Source: Mycolicibacterium insubricum
GTDB taxonomy: Bacteria; Actinomycetota; Actinomycetes; Mycobacteriales; Mycobacteriaceae
Reading direction: 5' to 3'
Assembly: GCF_010731615.1 (NCBI RefSeq)
Contig: NZ_AP022618.1
Coordinates: forward strand, 124,001 to 188,000
Length of the DNA stretch: 64,000 nt
A program made the translations under genes and the position numbers. Each line of letters begins with the position of its first letter. Position 1 is the first letter of the stretch. Shown here one piece after another: positions 1 through 11,897 of this stretch. The notes beneath the pieces are model-generated. The model was given only the letters and a program-made list of their open reading frames with translations, was not told the origin of the DNA and did no database searches.

Positions 1-260
1 CACGCCGAGGCCTGGGCGACGGCCACCCCGCGTGCCACCAGCAGCGGATCCAGCCGCCCGCCGCCCACGCCGATCTCCCCGGCGCCGATCTTGGAGCGCA
101 CGTAGAACCCGAATCCGGCCTCGGCCAGCCCGAGCAGCCCCAGCCACACCCCACTCCACAGGGTCAGCGGCGGAAACCAGTGATAGCCCAGGTACACCGC
201 CAGCCAGCCGCCGACGGCCCCGATCAGCGCCAGGGTCACCAGCTCCCGGATCCGGATCAC
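1..260 (-). CDS. DUF3180 family membrane protein (partial, 3' end outside window)
   Basis: The visible 86 residues start at a GTG whose last bases overlap the folK stop (GTGA arrangement), so the gene is translationally coupled to the folate operon. Two hydrophobic segments are visible, about residues 7-25 and 33-52, followed by a Gly-rich stretch. Position directly after folK matches Rv3605c of M. tuberculosis, a DUF3180 protein of unknown function. The C-terminal half lies beyond base 1, so total length cannot be given. Confidence 0.8.
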   Translation of the reverse strand, partial: MIRIRELVTLALIGAVGGWLAVYLGYHWFPPLTLWSGVWLGLLGLAEAGFGFYVRSKIGAGEIGVGGGRLDPLLVARGVAVAQASA

Positions 261-769
261 CCGCACGACAACTCCAGGTCGGTGCGCCGCACTCCAGCTC
301 GCTCGGCCGGGTCCAGCGCGGCCACCAGTCCGGCCACCGGACGTTGCACGCCGTCGACCGTCAGGGTCGCCGACGGGTCGGCGGCCAGCCACGGCACCAG
401 TACGAAAGCCCGTTCGTGCGCCAGCGGGTGGGGCAAGGTGAGCCGCTCGGTGGCGCACTGCACCGGGGCCGGATCGGCGACGGTGACGATGTCCACGTCA
501 AGCGTGCGCGGGCCCCAGTGCTGCGTGCGGACCCGGCCCGCGGCGTTCTCCAGCGCCTGGCCCAGATCCAGCCAATCGATCGGGTCCACATCGTCGGAGG
601 CGATGACGACGGCGTTGAGGAACGGCCTCTGCTCGACGCCGCCCCACGGCTCGGTCTCGTATACCGGCGACACCGCCGTCACCCGCGAGCCCAGATCTTC
701 GACCACAGACTGCAGCAGCGCCAGCCGGTCGCCGAGATTGCTGCCGATGGACAGCACCGCTGTACTCAT
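257..769 (-). CDS. folK: 2-amino-4-hydroxy-6-hydroxymethyldihydropteridine diphosphokinase
   Basis: Transfers pyrophosphate from ATP to 6-hydroxymethyl-7,8-dihydropterin, the step before dihydropteroate synthase. The 170-residue protein begins with the family hallmark SIGSNLGDR and carries the HPPK signature WGPRTLDVDIV near residue 95, whose acidic residues bind magnesium. Length is normal for the family. It lies 61 bases after folB in the ftsH-folE-folP-folB-folK operon and its stop overlaps the start of the next gene. Confidence 0.95.
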   Translation of the reverse strand: MSTAVLSIGSNLGDRLALLQSVVEDLGSRVTAVSPVYETEPWGGVEQRPFLNAVVIASDDVDPIDWLDLGQALENAAGRVRTQHWGPRTLDVDIVTVADPAPVQCATERLTLPHPLAHERAFVLVPWLAADPSATLTVDGVQRPVAGLVAALDPAERAGVRRTDLELSCG

Positions 770-830
770 ACCTTGTCTCCTGCCGCTCCGGTCCTCGCTG
801 CGCTCCTTACGGACACTCGACTGCGGGTGC

Positions 831-1196
831 TCACGGCTCCCGCGATCGCCGGGCCACCACGGCGACGTCAGCGAAGTTCAGCGGGATCGGGGCCTCGGGC
901 TTGTGGACGGTGACCTCGACGGCGGCCACCCGCTCGTCGGTCATTACCGCGTCGGCAATCTCGGCGGACACCGTCTCGATCAGATTGCGCGCGGGCCCGC
1001 CGACGATCTCCTCGGCCCGGGCGGCCAGTGCCCCGTAGTCGAAGGTGTCGGCCAGGTTGTCCGACGCCGCGGCGGACGACAGGTCCATCCACACGGTCAC
1101 GTCGACGACGAAGTCCTGCCCCTCCCGTCGCTCATGCTCGAACACCCCGTGGTTGCCGCGAACCACCAAGCCGCGCAACTCGATTCGATCAGACAT
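831..1196 (-). CDS. folB: dihydroneopterin aldolase
   Basis: Cleaves 7,8-dihydroneopterin to hydroxymethyl-dihydropterin and glycolaldehyde. The 121-residue protein starts [10 protein letters not shown] and contains the typical [10 protein letters not shown] segment early and the substrate-binding [14 protein letters not shown] segment near residue 75. A longer reading frame continues upstream, but the ATG at 1196 overlaps the end of folP by 8 bases and gives the family length, so it is the preferred start. Part of the folate operon. Confidence 0.94.
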   Translation of the reverse strand: MSDRIELRGLVVRGNHGVFEHERREGQDFVVDVTVWMDLSSAAASDNLADTFDYGALAARAEEIVGGPARNLIETVSAEIADAVMTDERVAAVEVTVHKPEAPIPLNFADVAVVARRSREP

Positions 1197-2031
1197 CGCC
1201 TTCTCCCAGTTCTCCGGCCCAGGCCGCAGCGACCGCCAGCGCATCGGCCGAGGCGCGCACGTCGTGTACCCGCACCCCCCACACTCCGTGCTCCGCGGCC
1301 AGCGCCGAGATCGTCGCGGTGGCGACCTCCCGGCCGTCGGGCGACCGCGGGGTGCCGTCGTCACCGGCCAGCAGAGACCCCAGGAACCGCTTGCGCGAGG
1401 CCCCCACCAGCACCGGAAGCCCGGTGTCCACCAGCCGCGGCAGCGCCCGCAGCAACGCCCAATTATGCTGTGCAGCTTTGGCGAAACCCAATCCCGGGTC
1501 GATGATCAACCGCTCCGGCGACACCCCGGCGGCCACCGCGTCCTCGACGGCGGCTAGCAACTCGGTGCGCACATCGGCGACGACGTCGTCGTAGTGCGGC
1601 ACCCGGTGCGGCTCGACGGCCGACACCGCGCGCCAGTGCATGAGGATCCACGGCACCTGCGCTGACGCCAGCAGCGGCGCCATCGCCGGATCGGCCCGGC
1701 CCCCGGAGACGTCGTTGACCAGCCCGGCGCCGGATTCCAGTGCGGCCGAGGCGACCTCGGCACGCATGGTGTCGACGCTGACCGTCACCCCCTCGGCCGC
1801 CAGCGCCGCGATCACCGGCACGATGCGGTCCAATTCCGTTGCGGCATCGACGCGTATCGCGCCGGGGCGGCTGGATTCTCCGCCCACGTCGACGATGTCT
1901 GCGCCGTCGGCCACCAGGTGCAGGCCGTGGGCCACCGCCCGGTCGACGTCCAGGTACCGGCCGCCGTCGGAGAAGGAGTCGGCGGTGACGTTGACGACCC
2001 CCATCACCGCCACCTTCGACAACGGAATCAT
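1189..2031 (-). CDS. folP: dihydropteroate synthase
   Basis: Condenses 4-aminobenzoate with hydroxymethyl-dihydropterin pyrophosphate; the sulfonamide target. The 280-residue TIM barrel shows [15 protein letters not shown] at the N-terminus, [11 protein letters not shown] near residue 60, the DPGLGFAK loop and GASRKRFLG. The ATG at 2031 shares bases with the folE stop (ATGA), which fixes the start and implies coupled translation. It corresponds to FolP1 (Rv3608c) rather than the FolP2 paralogue, by synteny. Confidence 0.95.
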   Translation of the reverse strand: MIPLSKVAVMGVVNVTADSFSDGGRYLDVDRAVAHGLHLVADGADIVDVGGESSRPGAIRVDAATELDRIVPVIAALAAEGVTVSVDTMRAEVASAALESGAGLVNDVSGGRADPAMAPLLASAQVPWILMHWRAVSAVEPHRVPHYDDVVADVRTELLAAVEDAVAAGVSPERLIIDPGLGFAKAAQHNWALLRALPRLVDTGLPVLVGASRKRFLGSLLAGDDGTPRSPDGREVATATISALAAEHGVWGVRVHDVRASADALAVAAAWAGELGEGDV

Positions 2032-2627
2032 TTCCGCAGAATGAGTTCCAGCGCCTCGGCCCGCGAAGCCTTGTCGGTCTTGAACTGCCCGCGCACCGCC
2101 GAGGTGGTGGTGATCGCGCCGGGTTTGCGGACGCCCCGCATCGCCATGCACAGGTGCTCGGCCTCGATCACCACGATCACCCCGCGCGGATCCAGCTTGC
2201 GCATAACGGCGTCGGCGATCTGGCAGGTCAGCCGCTCCTGCACCTGCGGCCGCTTGGCGTACAGGTCGACCACCCGGGCGATCTTCGACAGCCCGGTCAC
2301 CCGGCCGTCGGCCCCGGGGATGTAGCCCACGTGCGCGACGCCGTGGAAGGAGACCAGGTGATGCTCGCAGGTGGAGTACATCGGGATCGACTTCACCAGC
2401 ACCAGCTCGTCGTGATCCTCGTCAAAGGTGGTGTCCAGCACAGCATCCGGGTCGGTGTAGAGCCCGGCGAAGATCTCCCGGTAGGACCGAGCCACCCGCG
2501 CCGGGGTCTCCAGCAGACCGGGGCGGTCGGGATCCTCGCCGACGGCCAGCAGCAACTCGCGCACGGCGGCCTCGGCCCGAGCCTGGTCGAAAACGCCCGG
2601 GGCGACGGCGACCTCCTGCGTTGTCAT
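2028..2627 (-). CDS. folE: GTP cyclohydrolase I
   Basis: Converts GTP to 7,8-dihydroneopterin triphosphate, the committed step of folate synthesis. The 199-residue protein has the zinc and catalytic motif [12 protein letters not shown] near residue 80 and [15 protein letters not shown] near residue 150. Its ATG immediately follows the ftsH stop codon and its stop overlaps folP, so ftsH, folE and folP are likely one transcript. Confidence 0.96.
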   Translation of the reverse strand: MTTQEVAVAPGVFDQARAEAAVRELLLAVGEDPDRPGLLETPARVARSYREIFAGLYTDPDAVLDTTFDEDHDELVLVKSIPMYSTCEHHLVSFHGVAHVGYIPGADGRVTGLSKIARVVDLYAKRPQVQERLTCQIADAVMRKLDPRGVIVVIEAEHLCMAMRGVRKPGAITTTSAVRGQFKTDKASRAEALELILRK

Positions 2628-4739
<2,112 letters not shown>

Positions 4740-4874
4740 CGTGTGCTGTGGGCCGACGGGTGCCGGCCGGGTCCTTCCGCGTGCACTTCAGGGAATCTTC
4801 AGGCTACCGCCATATAAACGTGCGCCGGTTCCCACCTGGTGCAGTTTTCCGGCGGGATGTGTTTGGCTGGCGCG

Positions 4875-5765
4875 GTGGCCGGGTTCACCGAACGATTCGT
4901 GACGCGCGATGGGGTCCGGTTGCGGGTCGTCGAGGCCGGTCGGCGCGGTGATCCGCCAGTGGTGCTCGCGCACGGTTTTCCCGACCTGGCGCTGGGCTGG
5001 CGGCATCAGATCGCGGCGCTGGCCGCGGCCGGCTACCACGTGCTGGCCCCCGATCAGCGTGGCTACGGCGGGTCGTCGTGCCCGGCGGAGGTGTCGGCCT
5101 ACGACATCCACGCGCTGACCGCCGACCTGGTGGGGCTCGTCGACGAGCTGACCGATGCCGAGCGGGCGGTGTTCGTCGGGCACGACTGGGGCGCGACGGT
5201 GGTGTGGAGCCTGACGCTGCTGTACCCGGACCGGGTGGCCGGCACCGTCGGGCTCAGCGTGCCGCCGGTGCCGCGGGCTCTGGTCGCGCCCACCGAGGCG
5301 TTCGCGAAGTTCGGCCCGGACTTCTACATCCTGCATTTCCAGCGGCCCGGGGTGGCCGACGCCGAGCTGGCCGCCGACCCGGCCGCCACCGTCGCGATGA
5401 TGTTCGGCGGACGGCCCGGCTGGCTAGAACCCGAGGTGTTCGACGAGTACGTGCGGGAGTTCACCCGGACCGGCTACACCGGCGGGCTGAACTGGTATCG
5501 CAACTTTGACCGCAACTGGGCCACCACCCCCGAGCTGGCCGGTGCCACCTTCGACACCCCGGGGCTGTTCATCGTCGGCGGCGCGGACCCGACGGCGCGA
5601 TTCCTGCGCACTGACCGGGCCCGCCAGGTCGCCGTCGGGCGCTACGGCGAGCTGGTCATCGATGGTGCCGGGCACTGGCTGGCCCAGGAGCGGCCCGCCG
5701 AGGTCACCGCGGTGCTGCTGGATTTTCTGTCCTGGCCGCAGCTGCGGGACCGGGTGAAGCGTTAG
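4875..5765 (+). CDS. ephA: epoxide hydrolase (alpha/beta hydrolase), EphA-like
   Basis: Hydrolyses epoxides to diols, probably in lipid metabolism or detoxification. The alpha/beta-hydrolase fold shows the oxyanion segment HGFPD, the nucleophile Asp104 in GHDWGA, and the catalytic His in DGAGHWLAQERP near the C-terminus. The segment FTRTGYTGGLNWYRNFDRNW supplies a lid tyrosine and resembles remembered EphA (Rv3617). The GTG at 4875 gives an N-terminus aligning with EphA; ATG codons at 4839 and 4857 are alternatives. It is divergent from ftsH; the espACD block found between them in M. tuberculosis is missing. Confidence 0.85.
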   Translation: MAGFTERFVTRDGVRLRVVEAGRRGDPPVVLAHGFPDLALGWRHQIAALAAAGYHVLAPDQRGYGGSSCPAEVSAYDIHALTADLVGLVDELTDAERAVFVGHDWGATVVWSLTLLYPDRVAGTVGLSVPPVPRALVAPTEAFAKFGPDFYILHFQRPGVADAELAADPAATVAMMFGGRPGWLEPEVFDEYVREFTRTGYTGGLNWYRNFDRNWATTPELAGATFDTPGLFIVGGADPTARFLRTDRARQVAVGRYGELVIDGAGHWLAQERPAEVTAVLLDFLSWPQLRDRVKR

Positions 5766-5775
5766 GGTGGCGGGC

Positions 5776-6507
5776 ATGCCGCGTGCCGCCAAATCCCGCA
5801 TCCTCGCCCGACTCGGAGCTTCCGCGGCCATCGCCGCGACGCTGGTGACGCTGGCCGGCTGCGACTCCCAGAAAACCGGAACGACGACCGAAGCCGCCGC
5901 CACCGCCCGCCAGGTCACCGTCACCGGCAAGGGCCAGGTGCAGGGCGTCCCGGACACCTTGACCATCAACGCGGCGACCAGCGCGGTCGGCGCCGACCCG
6001 ACGGCGGCGATCAACCAGTCCAGCGACAAGATGAACGCGGTGCTCGGTGCGCTGAAGGCCAAGAACGTGTCCAGCTCGGACATCGCCACCACCAACGTCA
6101 CGGTGTCACCGCAGTACGGTCCCGACGGCAACGTGGTCACCGGCTACCAGGCCACCAACGCCATCGAGGTGACCGTGCGCGACATCAGCACGGCGTCGAA
6201 CATCCTGGCCCTGATGACCTTCAACGGCGGTGAGGCGTTGCGGATCACCTCGGTGAGCTACTCCATCAACGACGATTCGCAGCTGGTGCGCGATGCCCGC
6301 ACCCGGGCGTTCAGCGACGCCAAGGAACGCGCGCAGCAGTTCGCCGATCTGTCCGGGATGTCGCTGGGCAAGATCATCTCGATCTCCGAGACCGCCGAGG
6401 GAACCACCCCGACCCCGGTGCCGAGGGCGATGGCCGCCGCGGTGCCGATGGAACCCGGCCAGCAGACCGTCGGCTTCTCGGTGACGGTGGTCTGGGAACT
6501 CAGCTGA
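5776..6507 (+). CDS. lpqG: SIMPL-domain (DUF541) lipoprotein, LpqG-like
   Basis: A 243-residue exported lipoprotein. The signal peptide ends in the lipobox LAGC, with the lipidated Cys about 32 residues in. The rest matches the SIMPL/DUF541 pattern: VTGKGQVQGVPDTLTINAA, then IATTNVTVSPQYG and the helix with DARTRAFSDAKERAQQFADLSG. Function is unknown. The position immediately before hpt corresponds to LpqG (Rv3623). The ATG at 5776 is preferred over an in-frame GTG at 5767. Confidence 0.85.
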   Translation: MPRAAKSRILARLGASAAIAATLVTLAGCDSQKTGTTTEAAATARQVTVTGKGQVQGVPDTLTINAATSAVGADPTAAINQSSDKMNAVLGALKAKNVSSSDIATTNVTVSPQYGPDGNVVTGYQATNAIEVTVRDISTASNILALMTFNGGEALRITSVSYSINDDSQLVRDARTRAFSDAKERAQQFADLSGMSLGKIISISETAEGTTPTPVPRAMAAAVPMEPGQQTVGFSVTVVWELS

Positions 6508-6520
6508 CCCACACGCCGCT

Positions 6521-6538
6521 CGCCCGGATCACCGGGCG
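6521..6538. terminator. hairpin between convergent genes
   Basis: CGCCCGG-ATCA-CCGGGCG is a perfect 7-base-pair stem with a 4-base loop, lying between the convergent ends of lpqG (6507) and hpt (6563). There is no T-tract, as is common in mycobacteria, so the terminator role is inferred from position. Confidence 0.5.
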
Positions 6539-6562
6539 CCGGGCGCCGGGCGTGAAGGTGCG

Positions 6563-7135
6563 TTAGCCGGAGTAGACGTGCGGTTCCAAGGTTCCGATGT
6601 AGGGCAGGTCGCGGTAGCGCTCGGCGTAGTCCAGCCCGTAGCCGACCACGAACTCGTTGGGGATGTCGAAGCCGACGTAGGAGATGTCGACGTCGGTGCG
6701 CACAGCGTCGGGCTTGCGCAGCAGCGTGCAGACCCGCAGTGAGCGCGGGTGCCGGGTGGCCAGGTTGCGCATCAGCCAGGTCAGCGTCAGTCCGGAGTCG
6801 ACGATGTCTTCAACGATCAGCACGTCCCGGTCGTGGATGTCACGGTCCAGGTCCTTGAGGATGCGCACCACCCCCGACGACGAGGTGGCCGACCCGTAGG
6901 AGCTGACCGCCATGAACTCCAGCTGGGTCGGTACCGGCAGCGCCCGGGCCAGGTCGGTGACGAACATGACCGCACCCTTGAGCACGGTGACCAACAGCAG
7001 GTCCTGTTCGCCCCCGTTCTCGGTGTGGTCGGCCGCGATGGCTGCGGCCAGCTCGGCCGTCCGGGTCGCAATGTCCTGCTCGGAGAACAGCACCGACTTG
7101 ATATCACCGGAGTACAGCTCGGGGTGTGCGGGCAC
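6563..7135 (-). CDS. hpt: hypoxanthine phosphoribosyltransferase
   Basis: Salvages hypoxanthine and guanine to IMP and GMP using PRPP. The 190-residue protein contains [19 protein letters not shown], the flexible loop [11 protein letters not shown], and the PRPP-binding signature [15 protein letters not shown], with [20 protein letters not shown] near the C-terminus. The frame is open far upstream. The GTG at 7135 is chosen because it gives the family length and precedes the conserved ELYSGDIK segment. It follows tilS by 50 bases on the same strand, the usual tilS-hpt pairing. Confidence 0.94.
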   Translation of the reverse strand: MPAHPELYSGDIKSVLFSEQDIATRTAELAAAIAADHTENGGEQDLLLVTVLKGAVMFVTDLARALPVPTQLEFMAVSSYGSATSSSGVVRILKDLDRDIHDRDVLIVEDIVDSGLTLTWLMRNLATRHPRSLRVCTLLRKPDAVRTDVDISYVGFDIPNEFVVGYGLDYAERYRDLPYIGTLEPHVYSG

Positions 7136-7185
7136 GTTGCACAGCGTGCCATGCCGGGCACGACGGGCGCATCCGCGGGGTTGGA

Positions 7186-8154
7186 TCAAACCGGCCGGTG
7201 CCGCAGCCGCAGCGCGCCGTCGCGGCGTTCGACCATCATCCGGTGCCGGGCCCGGGTGCCGGCGACGGCGACGCCACCCTGGCCGTGCCAGTCGCCGATC
7301 AGCGCGTCCACCGCGCGCAACGCCGTGTCGGTGAGCCCGGCCGATCCCGCGTTCAGCAGCCACAGCCGCAGCACCCGGCGGCGCACCGCGGGCGCCGTCG
7401 TCCCCAGCACACCGACGTCGAGGCCGTCGTCGGTCATGGCGACCGGCAGCAGTGCGGTGGCCTGCGCGTCGAGCACGGCGTTGTCCTCCTGCAGCGCGAT
7501 GGCGGTGCGAGCCAGGGATTCCGCGACGCCGCCGCCGAGCACGTCCTCCAGCAGCGGCAGCACCTCGGTGCGCAGCCGCACCCGGGTGTAGCGGGGGTCG
7601 TCGTTGTGCGGGTCGGCCCACGGGGTAAGCCCGGCGTCGGCGCAGGCGGTGAGGGTTTCGGCGCGGCGCACCCCGAGGAGCGGACGACACCACGGTGGGT
7701 CGTGGGGCACCATCCCGGCGATCGACCGCGGCCCCGAGCCGCGTCCCAGGCCCAGCAGCACGGTTTCGGCCTGGTCGTCGAGGGTGTGCCCGATCAGCAC
7801 CGGCAGCCCCTGCCGGGCGGAGTCCAGCGCGGCGTAGCGGGCGGTGCGGGCGGCGGCCTCCGGCCCGCCGTCGGTGCCGACATCGACGGGCAGGATCCGG
7901 ACGTCGACGCAGCCGAGGGCGCGGGCCGTCTCGGCGGCGCGCGCGGCGATGTCGGCGGATCCGGGTTGCAGCCGATGGTCGACGATCAGCGCGGTGGTCG
8001 GGCGCAGGTGCGCGGCCGCGGCGGTCAGCGCCAGGGAGTCCGCGCCGCCGGACAGCGCCACGCACCAAGACATTTCACTGCCGGCCCCGCCGGGCAGGTA
8101 TCGGTCGGCGAAGGCGGCGACGGCCCGGCCGACTACAGCACCCGGTCGATCCAT
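7186..8154 (-). CDS. tilS: tRNA(Ile)-lysidine synthase
   Basis: Makes lysidine at C34 of tRNA-Ile (CAU), converting Met decoding to Ile decoding. The 322-residue protein has the PP-loop SGGADSLA near residue 32 and the downstream [20 protein letters not shown] segment. The ATG at 8154 overlaps the end of the metalloprotease gene by 22 bases. An upstream ATG at 8208 would extend deep into that gene and is less likely. Confidence 0.92.
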   Translation of the reverse strand: MDRPGAVVGRAVAAFADRYLPGGAGSEMSWCVALSGGADSLALTAAAAHLRPTTALIVDHRLQPGSADIAARAAETARALGCVDVRILPVDVGTDGGPEAAARTARYAALDSARQGLPVLIGHTLDDQAETVLLGLGRGSGPRSIAGMVPHDPPWCRPLLGVRRAETLTACADAGLTPWADPHNDDPRYTRVRLRTEVLPLLEDVLGGGVAESLARTAIALQEDNAVLDAQATALLPVAMTDDGLDVGVLGTTAPAVRRRVLRLWLLNAGSAGLTDTALRAVDALIGDWHGQGGVAVAGTRARHRMMVERRDGALRLRHRPV

Positions 8155-9212
8155 CGCTGCGGGTGGTCGATCTCGGCAGGCAGCGGCAGGGTTTCCGGGC
8201 CGGTCCACACGGCGTTGAAGCGCGCGGTGCCGACCTGCTCGACGACGGCATCGACGAACTTCTTGCCGCGGGTGTACTGGGCGAGTTTGGCGTCCATGCC
8301 CAGCAGGGCGCGCAGCAGTCGTTGCAGCGGCGGCTGGTGGCGGTGGCGGCGTTGTTCGAACCGGTCGCGGATGGTCTCGACGGCGGGGACGACGGCCGGC
8401 CCGACGGCGTCCATCACGTGGTCGGCGTGGCCCTCCAGCAGGGTGCCCAGCACCAGCAGTCTGTCCAGCGCCTCGCGCTGCGGTTCGGCCTGGGCGGCGC
8501 GCATCAGGCCGACGATGCCGCTGGGCTCTTCACCGCTGTGCTCGCGGACGAAGGAAGCCATCCGCGACACCATGGCCAGGACGTCCTCGCCGGTGTCGCG
8601 GGTCAGCACGCCGAGGGTGTCGGACATGTAGCCGGCCAGCCACGGGTTGGCGGTGAACTGCACCCGGTGGGTGACCTCGTGCAGGCACACCCAGAGCCGG
8701 AAGTCCGACGGGCGGACCTGCAATTGTCGTTCCACCGCAACGATATTCGGGTAGACCAGCAGCAGTCGGCCGAGGCGCCCGTCGTCGTGGGAGCCGAACG
8801 GGTCGTACTGGCCGAGGATGCCCGAGGACACGAACGCCAGCACCGCACCGGACTGCGCGCCGGCGGCGCGGGCGGCCAGGCCCGCGGTCAGCTCGGCCAG
8901 CCGGCCCTTGGGTTCGGTTTTCTCGGGGTCCGGGCCGCGGGCCGCGGTGAGCATCGCGCGCATGGAGTCCGCGGCCGAGGCGATCCACCGCGGGCGGTCG
9001 ACGATCATCGCGTCGGGCACCGCATCGTCGGTGATCAGGCCGGTCACCTCCCGCACCGGCGGTTCGGCGCGCCGGGACGCCTCGGCCAGCTCGGCGATCG
9101 CCTGGTCGCGGGTGTAGTCCGACATCGCCGGGCCGGGCCGGGCCAACCGACCCCCGAGGCCGGCGGCGACGTCCCAGTCCACCGGAGGACCGGCTCCGAG
9201 GTCTTCGGTCAT
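8133..9212 (-). CDS. zinc-dependent metalloprotease of the DUF2342 / F420-associated family
   Basis: A 359-residue protein with the zinc motif HEVTH inside LHEVTHRVQF (about residues 172-176), typical of the actinobacterial family to which Rv3626c belongs. The physiological substrate is unknown. The ATG at 9212 overlaps the dacB stop (ATGA), so dacB, this gene, tilS and hpt form one coupled minus-strand operon. No signal peptide or clear membrane segment is seen. Confidence 0.85.
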   Translation of the reverse strand: MTEDLGAGPPVDWDVAAGLGGRLARPGPAMSDYTRDQAIAELAEASRRAEPPVREVTGLITDDAVPDAMIVDRPRWIASAADSMRAMLTAARGPDPEKTEPKGRLAELTAGLAARAAGAQSGAVLAFVSSGILGQYDPFGSHDDGRLGRLLLVYPNIVAVERQLQVRPSDFRLWVCLHEVTHRVQFTANPWLAGYMSDTLGVLTRDTGEDVLAMVSRMASFVREHSGEEPSGIVGLMRAAQAEPQREALDRLLVLGTLLEGHADHVMDAVGPAVVPAVETIRDRFEQRRHRHQPPLQRLLRALLGMDAKLAQYTRGKKFVDAVVEQVGTARFNAVWTGPETLPLPAEIDHPQRWIDRVL

Positions 9213-10594
9213 CCGCCGCAACCGCAGGTCCGCAGCACGGCGGCCAGGTTGTCCAGCGCCACCCGGCCGGTCGGTCCGCCGCCGTTGGACAGGAACGCGA
9301 AGGTCAGCACCCGCCCGGACCGGTCGGTCACAACGCCGGCCAGCGTGTTGGTGCCGGTCAACGAACCGGTCTTGGCGCGCAGCCAGCCCGCCGAGGCCCG
9401 GGTGCCGGTGTCGATGAACCGGTCGGACAGGGTGCCGCTGCCGCCGGCGATCGGCAGCAGGTCCAGCAGCGGACGCAGCTTCGGGTGCTCGGTGCCGGAG
9501 GCGACGACCATCAGGTCATCGAGGGTGGTGGCGGTCAGCCGGTCGTCGACGGACAGGCCGCTGCTGTCCCGCAGGCTGACGCCCTTGAGGTCCACGCCCG
9601 CGTCGGCGAGCACCGAGGTGACGGCGTCGACGCCGCCGGAGAAGCTGGCCGGCTTGTGTAGTTTGACGGCGACCTCGCGGGCGACAGATTCGGCCATCAC
9701 GTTGTCCGAGGCGTTCATCAGCTCACTCAGCCGGGACATCAGCGGGGCCGACTGCACCGAGCCGAGTTCGGCGCCGTTGGCCGGTCCGGGGGCGGTGGTC
9801 ACCGAGTTCGGGTCCACCCCGAGCGCGGCGGCCAGCGCCCGGCCGGCGTCCAGGGCGGGCGTCAGCGAACGTTTCGATTCGACGCTGGTGGGCTGGACCC
9901 GGCCGCCGTCGAGCATCACCGGCTCCATCGGCGCGACGTCGCCGCCCTCGATGTCGTCGGGGTCCCAGCCGGGAGCCATCTTCGGCCCGCTGTAGAGCGA
10001 CGTGTCGACCTGCACGGCGGTGGGCTTGATTCCGCTGCGGCGCACCTGATTAACCAGATCGGACAGCCGGGCGGCGCCGCGGTACCAGGTCGGTTCGTCG
10101 GGCGCGGCGGTGGACAGTGTGGTGTCGCCACCGCCGACCAGCACGATCACCCCGGGCTGGGCGTTCTGGTCGGCGGCCACCACGCGGGTGGTCAGCCGGT
10201 CCTCGCGGTCAAGTGCCAGCAACGCCGCCGCGACGGTCAGCGTCTTGTTCACCGAGGCCGGTTGCATGGGCACGTCGGCACCCTGCTGCCACAGTTGCGT
10301 GCCCGTCATCGCGTCGGCGATCCGGCCGGTCAGTGCCCCGAGGTTGGTGTCGGCCAGCGGCCCGGCGAGCGCGTTGGCCAGGCCGGCGGCCGTCGGGACC
10401 GGGGCGTCGGCGGAGACCGGAACCACCCCGGGTGCGACGGTCACCGCCGCGGGGGCGGGCGGGCCGATCGGCTTGGCGGCGTGGCCGTGCTGGTCGGTCC
10501 ACAGCGCGGCGGCGACCACCAGGGTCACCACGGCCACCACCACAGCGGAACCGAATGCGACGTAGGTGCCTCGGCGCCAACGGTCGGGGTGCAT
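9209..10594 (-). CDS. dacB: D-alanyl-D-alanine carboxypeptidase / endopeptidase (PBP4 type)
   Basis: Trims or cleaves cell-wall peptides outside the membrane. The 461-residue protein has an N-terminal membrane anchor (about residues 11-33), then the three penicillin-binding motifs in order: SVNK (in QPASVNKTLT), SDN (in MNASDNVMAE) and KTG (in LRAKTGSLTG). It is a PBP4/S13 family member and sits where Rv3627c lies. The reading frame extends far upstream over ppa, but the ATG at 10594 precedes the membrane anchor and is the obvious start. Confidence 0.92.
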   Translation of the reverse strand: MHPDRWRRGTYVAFGSAVVVAVVTLVVAAALWTDQHGHAAKPIGPPAPAAVTVAPGVVPVSADAPVPTAAGLANALAGPLADTNLGALTGRIADAMTGTQLWQQGADVPMQPASVNKTLTVAAALLALDREDRLTTRVVAADQNAQPGVIVLVGGGDTTLSTAAPDEPTWYRGAARLSDLVNQVRRSGIKPTAVQVDTSLYSGPKMAPGWDPDDIEGGDVAPMEPVMLDGGRVQPTSVESKRSLTPALDAGRALAAALGVDPNSVTTAPGPANGAELGSVQSAPLMSRLSELMNASDNVMAESVAREVAVKLHKPASFSGGVDAVTSVLADAGVDLKGVSLRDSSGLSVDDRLTATTLDDLMVVASGTEHPKLRPLLDLLPIAGGSGTLSDRFIDTGTRASAGWLRAKTGSLTGTNTLAGVVTDRSGRVLTFAFLSNGGGPTGRVALDNLAAVLRTCGCGG

Positions 10595-10687
10595 GTAGTG
10601 CAGGGTATCGCTGAACTCCGGGTGAGCTGCTCGCGCTAGGGTTCGACACGAAGCTTTTGCACTATCGAGCCGAAGGAGCCGTGCGGC

Positions 10688-11176
10688 GTGGAATTCGACG
10701 TGACCATCGAGATCCCCAAGGGTCAGCGCAACAAGTACGAGGTGGATCACAAGACCGGCCGGGTGCGGCTGGACCGCCACCTCTACACCCCGATGGCCTA
10801 CCCGGCCGACTACGGCTTCATCGAGGACACCCTCGGCGAGGACGGCGATCCGCTGGACGCGATGGTGCTGCTGCCGCAGTCGGTGTTCCCCGGCGTGATC
10901 GTCGAGGCCCGGCCGGTCGGCATGTTCAACATGGTCGACGAGGCCGGCGGCGACGCCAAGGTGCTGTGCGTGCCGGCCGGCGACCAGCGCTGGGACCACA
11001 TCCAGGACATCTCCGACGTGTCGGCGTTCGAGCTGGATGCCATCAAGCACTTCTTCGTGCACTACAAGGATCTGGAGCCGGGCAAGTTCGTCAAGGCCGC
11101 CGACTGGGTGGGCCGCGCCGAGGCCGAGGCCGAGATCGAGCGCTCCATCGAGCGGTTCAAGACCTCCGGGCACTGA
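10688..11176 (+). CDS. ppa: inorganic pyrophosphatase
   Basis: Hydrolyses pyrophosphate to phosphate, driving biosynthetic reactions. The 162-residue single-domain family I enzyme starts with GTG and carries the metal-binding signature [12 protein letters not shown] and the segment [12 protein letters not shown]. It is divergent from dacB with 93 bases between the starts. Equivalent to Rv3628. Confidence 0.96.
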   Translation: MEFDVTIEIPKGQRNKYEVDHKTGRVRLDRHLYTPMAYPADYGFIEDTLGEDGDPLDAMVLLPQSVFPGVIVEARPVGMFNMVDEAGGDAKVLCVPAGDQRWDHIQDISDVSAFELDAIKHFFVHYKDLEPGKFVKAADWVGRAEAEAEIERSIERFKTSGH

Positions 11177-11305
11177 GAGTTTCGCCGCCCAGGGCGTTGG
11201 GTGGCCCGGGGCTGCGAGCGGTGGGAAGCAGGGCAAAAATTGCCCGGCCGGGGAGATTTTTCTCGGCCGTAACACGAGGTAACCCCGGCGTACCGCGCGT
11301 CTTCG

Positions 11306-11842
11306 ATGATTCTCAGGGTGTTGCTACATCAGGGGATCGGACTCGAGGCATTCAACGCGCTGCCGCACCGGCGGGCCGTGCACGCGCTGTTCGAATGCTG
11401 CAACTGCGTGATACTGGCCGGTGACCTGGCCACCGAGCGGCCCTACACTGACCGCAACTCGCTGTTCCGGCGCGCCGACGCGCTGCTGTTCGAGCTGCCC
11501 GAACCGGCCGTCGACCAGATCCTGGAGGCACAGCCGCGGATCGGGGCACGCCCGGGCAGCACCCGCTCGCACTGCGAACCGTGCGCGCTGGTCGACGACG
11601 ACCCCCAGGTGATGGCACAGGTGCGGACCGCGGCCCGGGGCTACGCCACCAACTTCGGATTCGAGTTCCTCTGCTACGTCGACGGGCAATCGGCCGCGGT
11701 GATCGGCGCCGCCATCGCCGACCGGATGCACCACGACCTGGAAACCGAGCGCAAGGTGCTGCGCAACGAGCTGGCCAAGATCATCCGGTCGCGGATGGAG
11801 CGCATGCTCGGCCCCGAGGGCGGCTATTCGAACTGGTGGTAA
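11306..11842 (+). CDS. OHCU decarboxylase-like protein (UraD fold), catalytic His not conserved
   Basis: The 178-residue protein resembles 2-oxo-4-hydroxy-4-carboxy-5-ureidoimidazoline decarboxylase of ureide catabolism: ERPYTDRNSLFRRADALLF, then QPRIG, then YATNFGFEFLCYVDG and the ending DLETERKVLRNELAKIIRSR. In the enzymes the fourth segment normally reads HPxIG or HPxLAG and the His is catalytic. Here it is Gln. No uricase or HIU hydrolase gene is nearby. It may therefore be a divergent or inactive relative. A GTG at 11318 is an alternative start. Confidence 0.75.
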   Translation: MILRVLLHQGIGLEAFNALPHRRAVHALFECCNCVILAGDLATERPYTDRNSLFRRADALLFELPEPAVDQILEAQPRIGARPGSTRSHCEPCALVDDDPQVMAQVRTAARGYATNFGFEFLCYVDGQSAAVIGAAIADRMHHDLETERKVLRNELAKIIRSRMERMLGPEGGYSNWW

Positions 11843-11897
11843 CGGGCGGCCCGAATCACCGCGCGGCGCGGCGTCGAACCTTCGTTAGCCTCTGTAC

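Noticed and set aside
7695..9995. 766-codon + strand frame across tilS, the metalloprotease and dacB
   Set aside because: Covers three intact minus-strand genes whose catalytic motifs are clear; its own translation is low-complexity.
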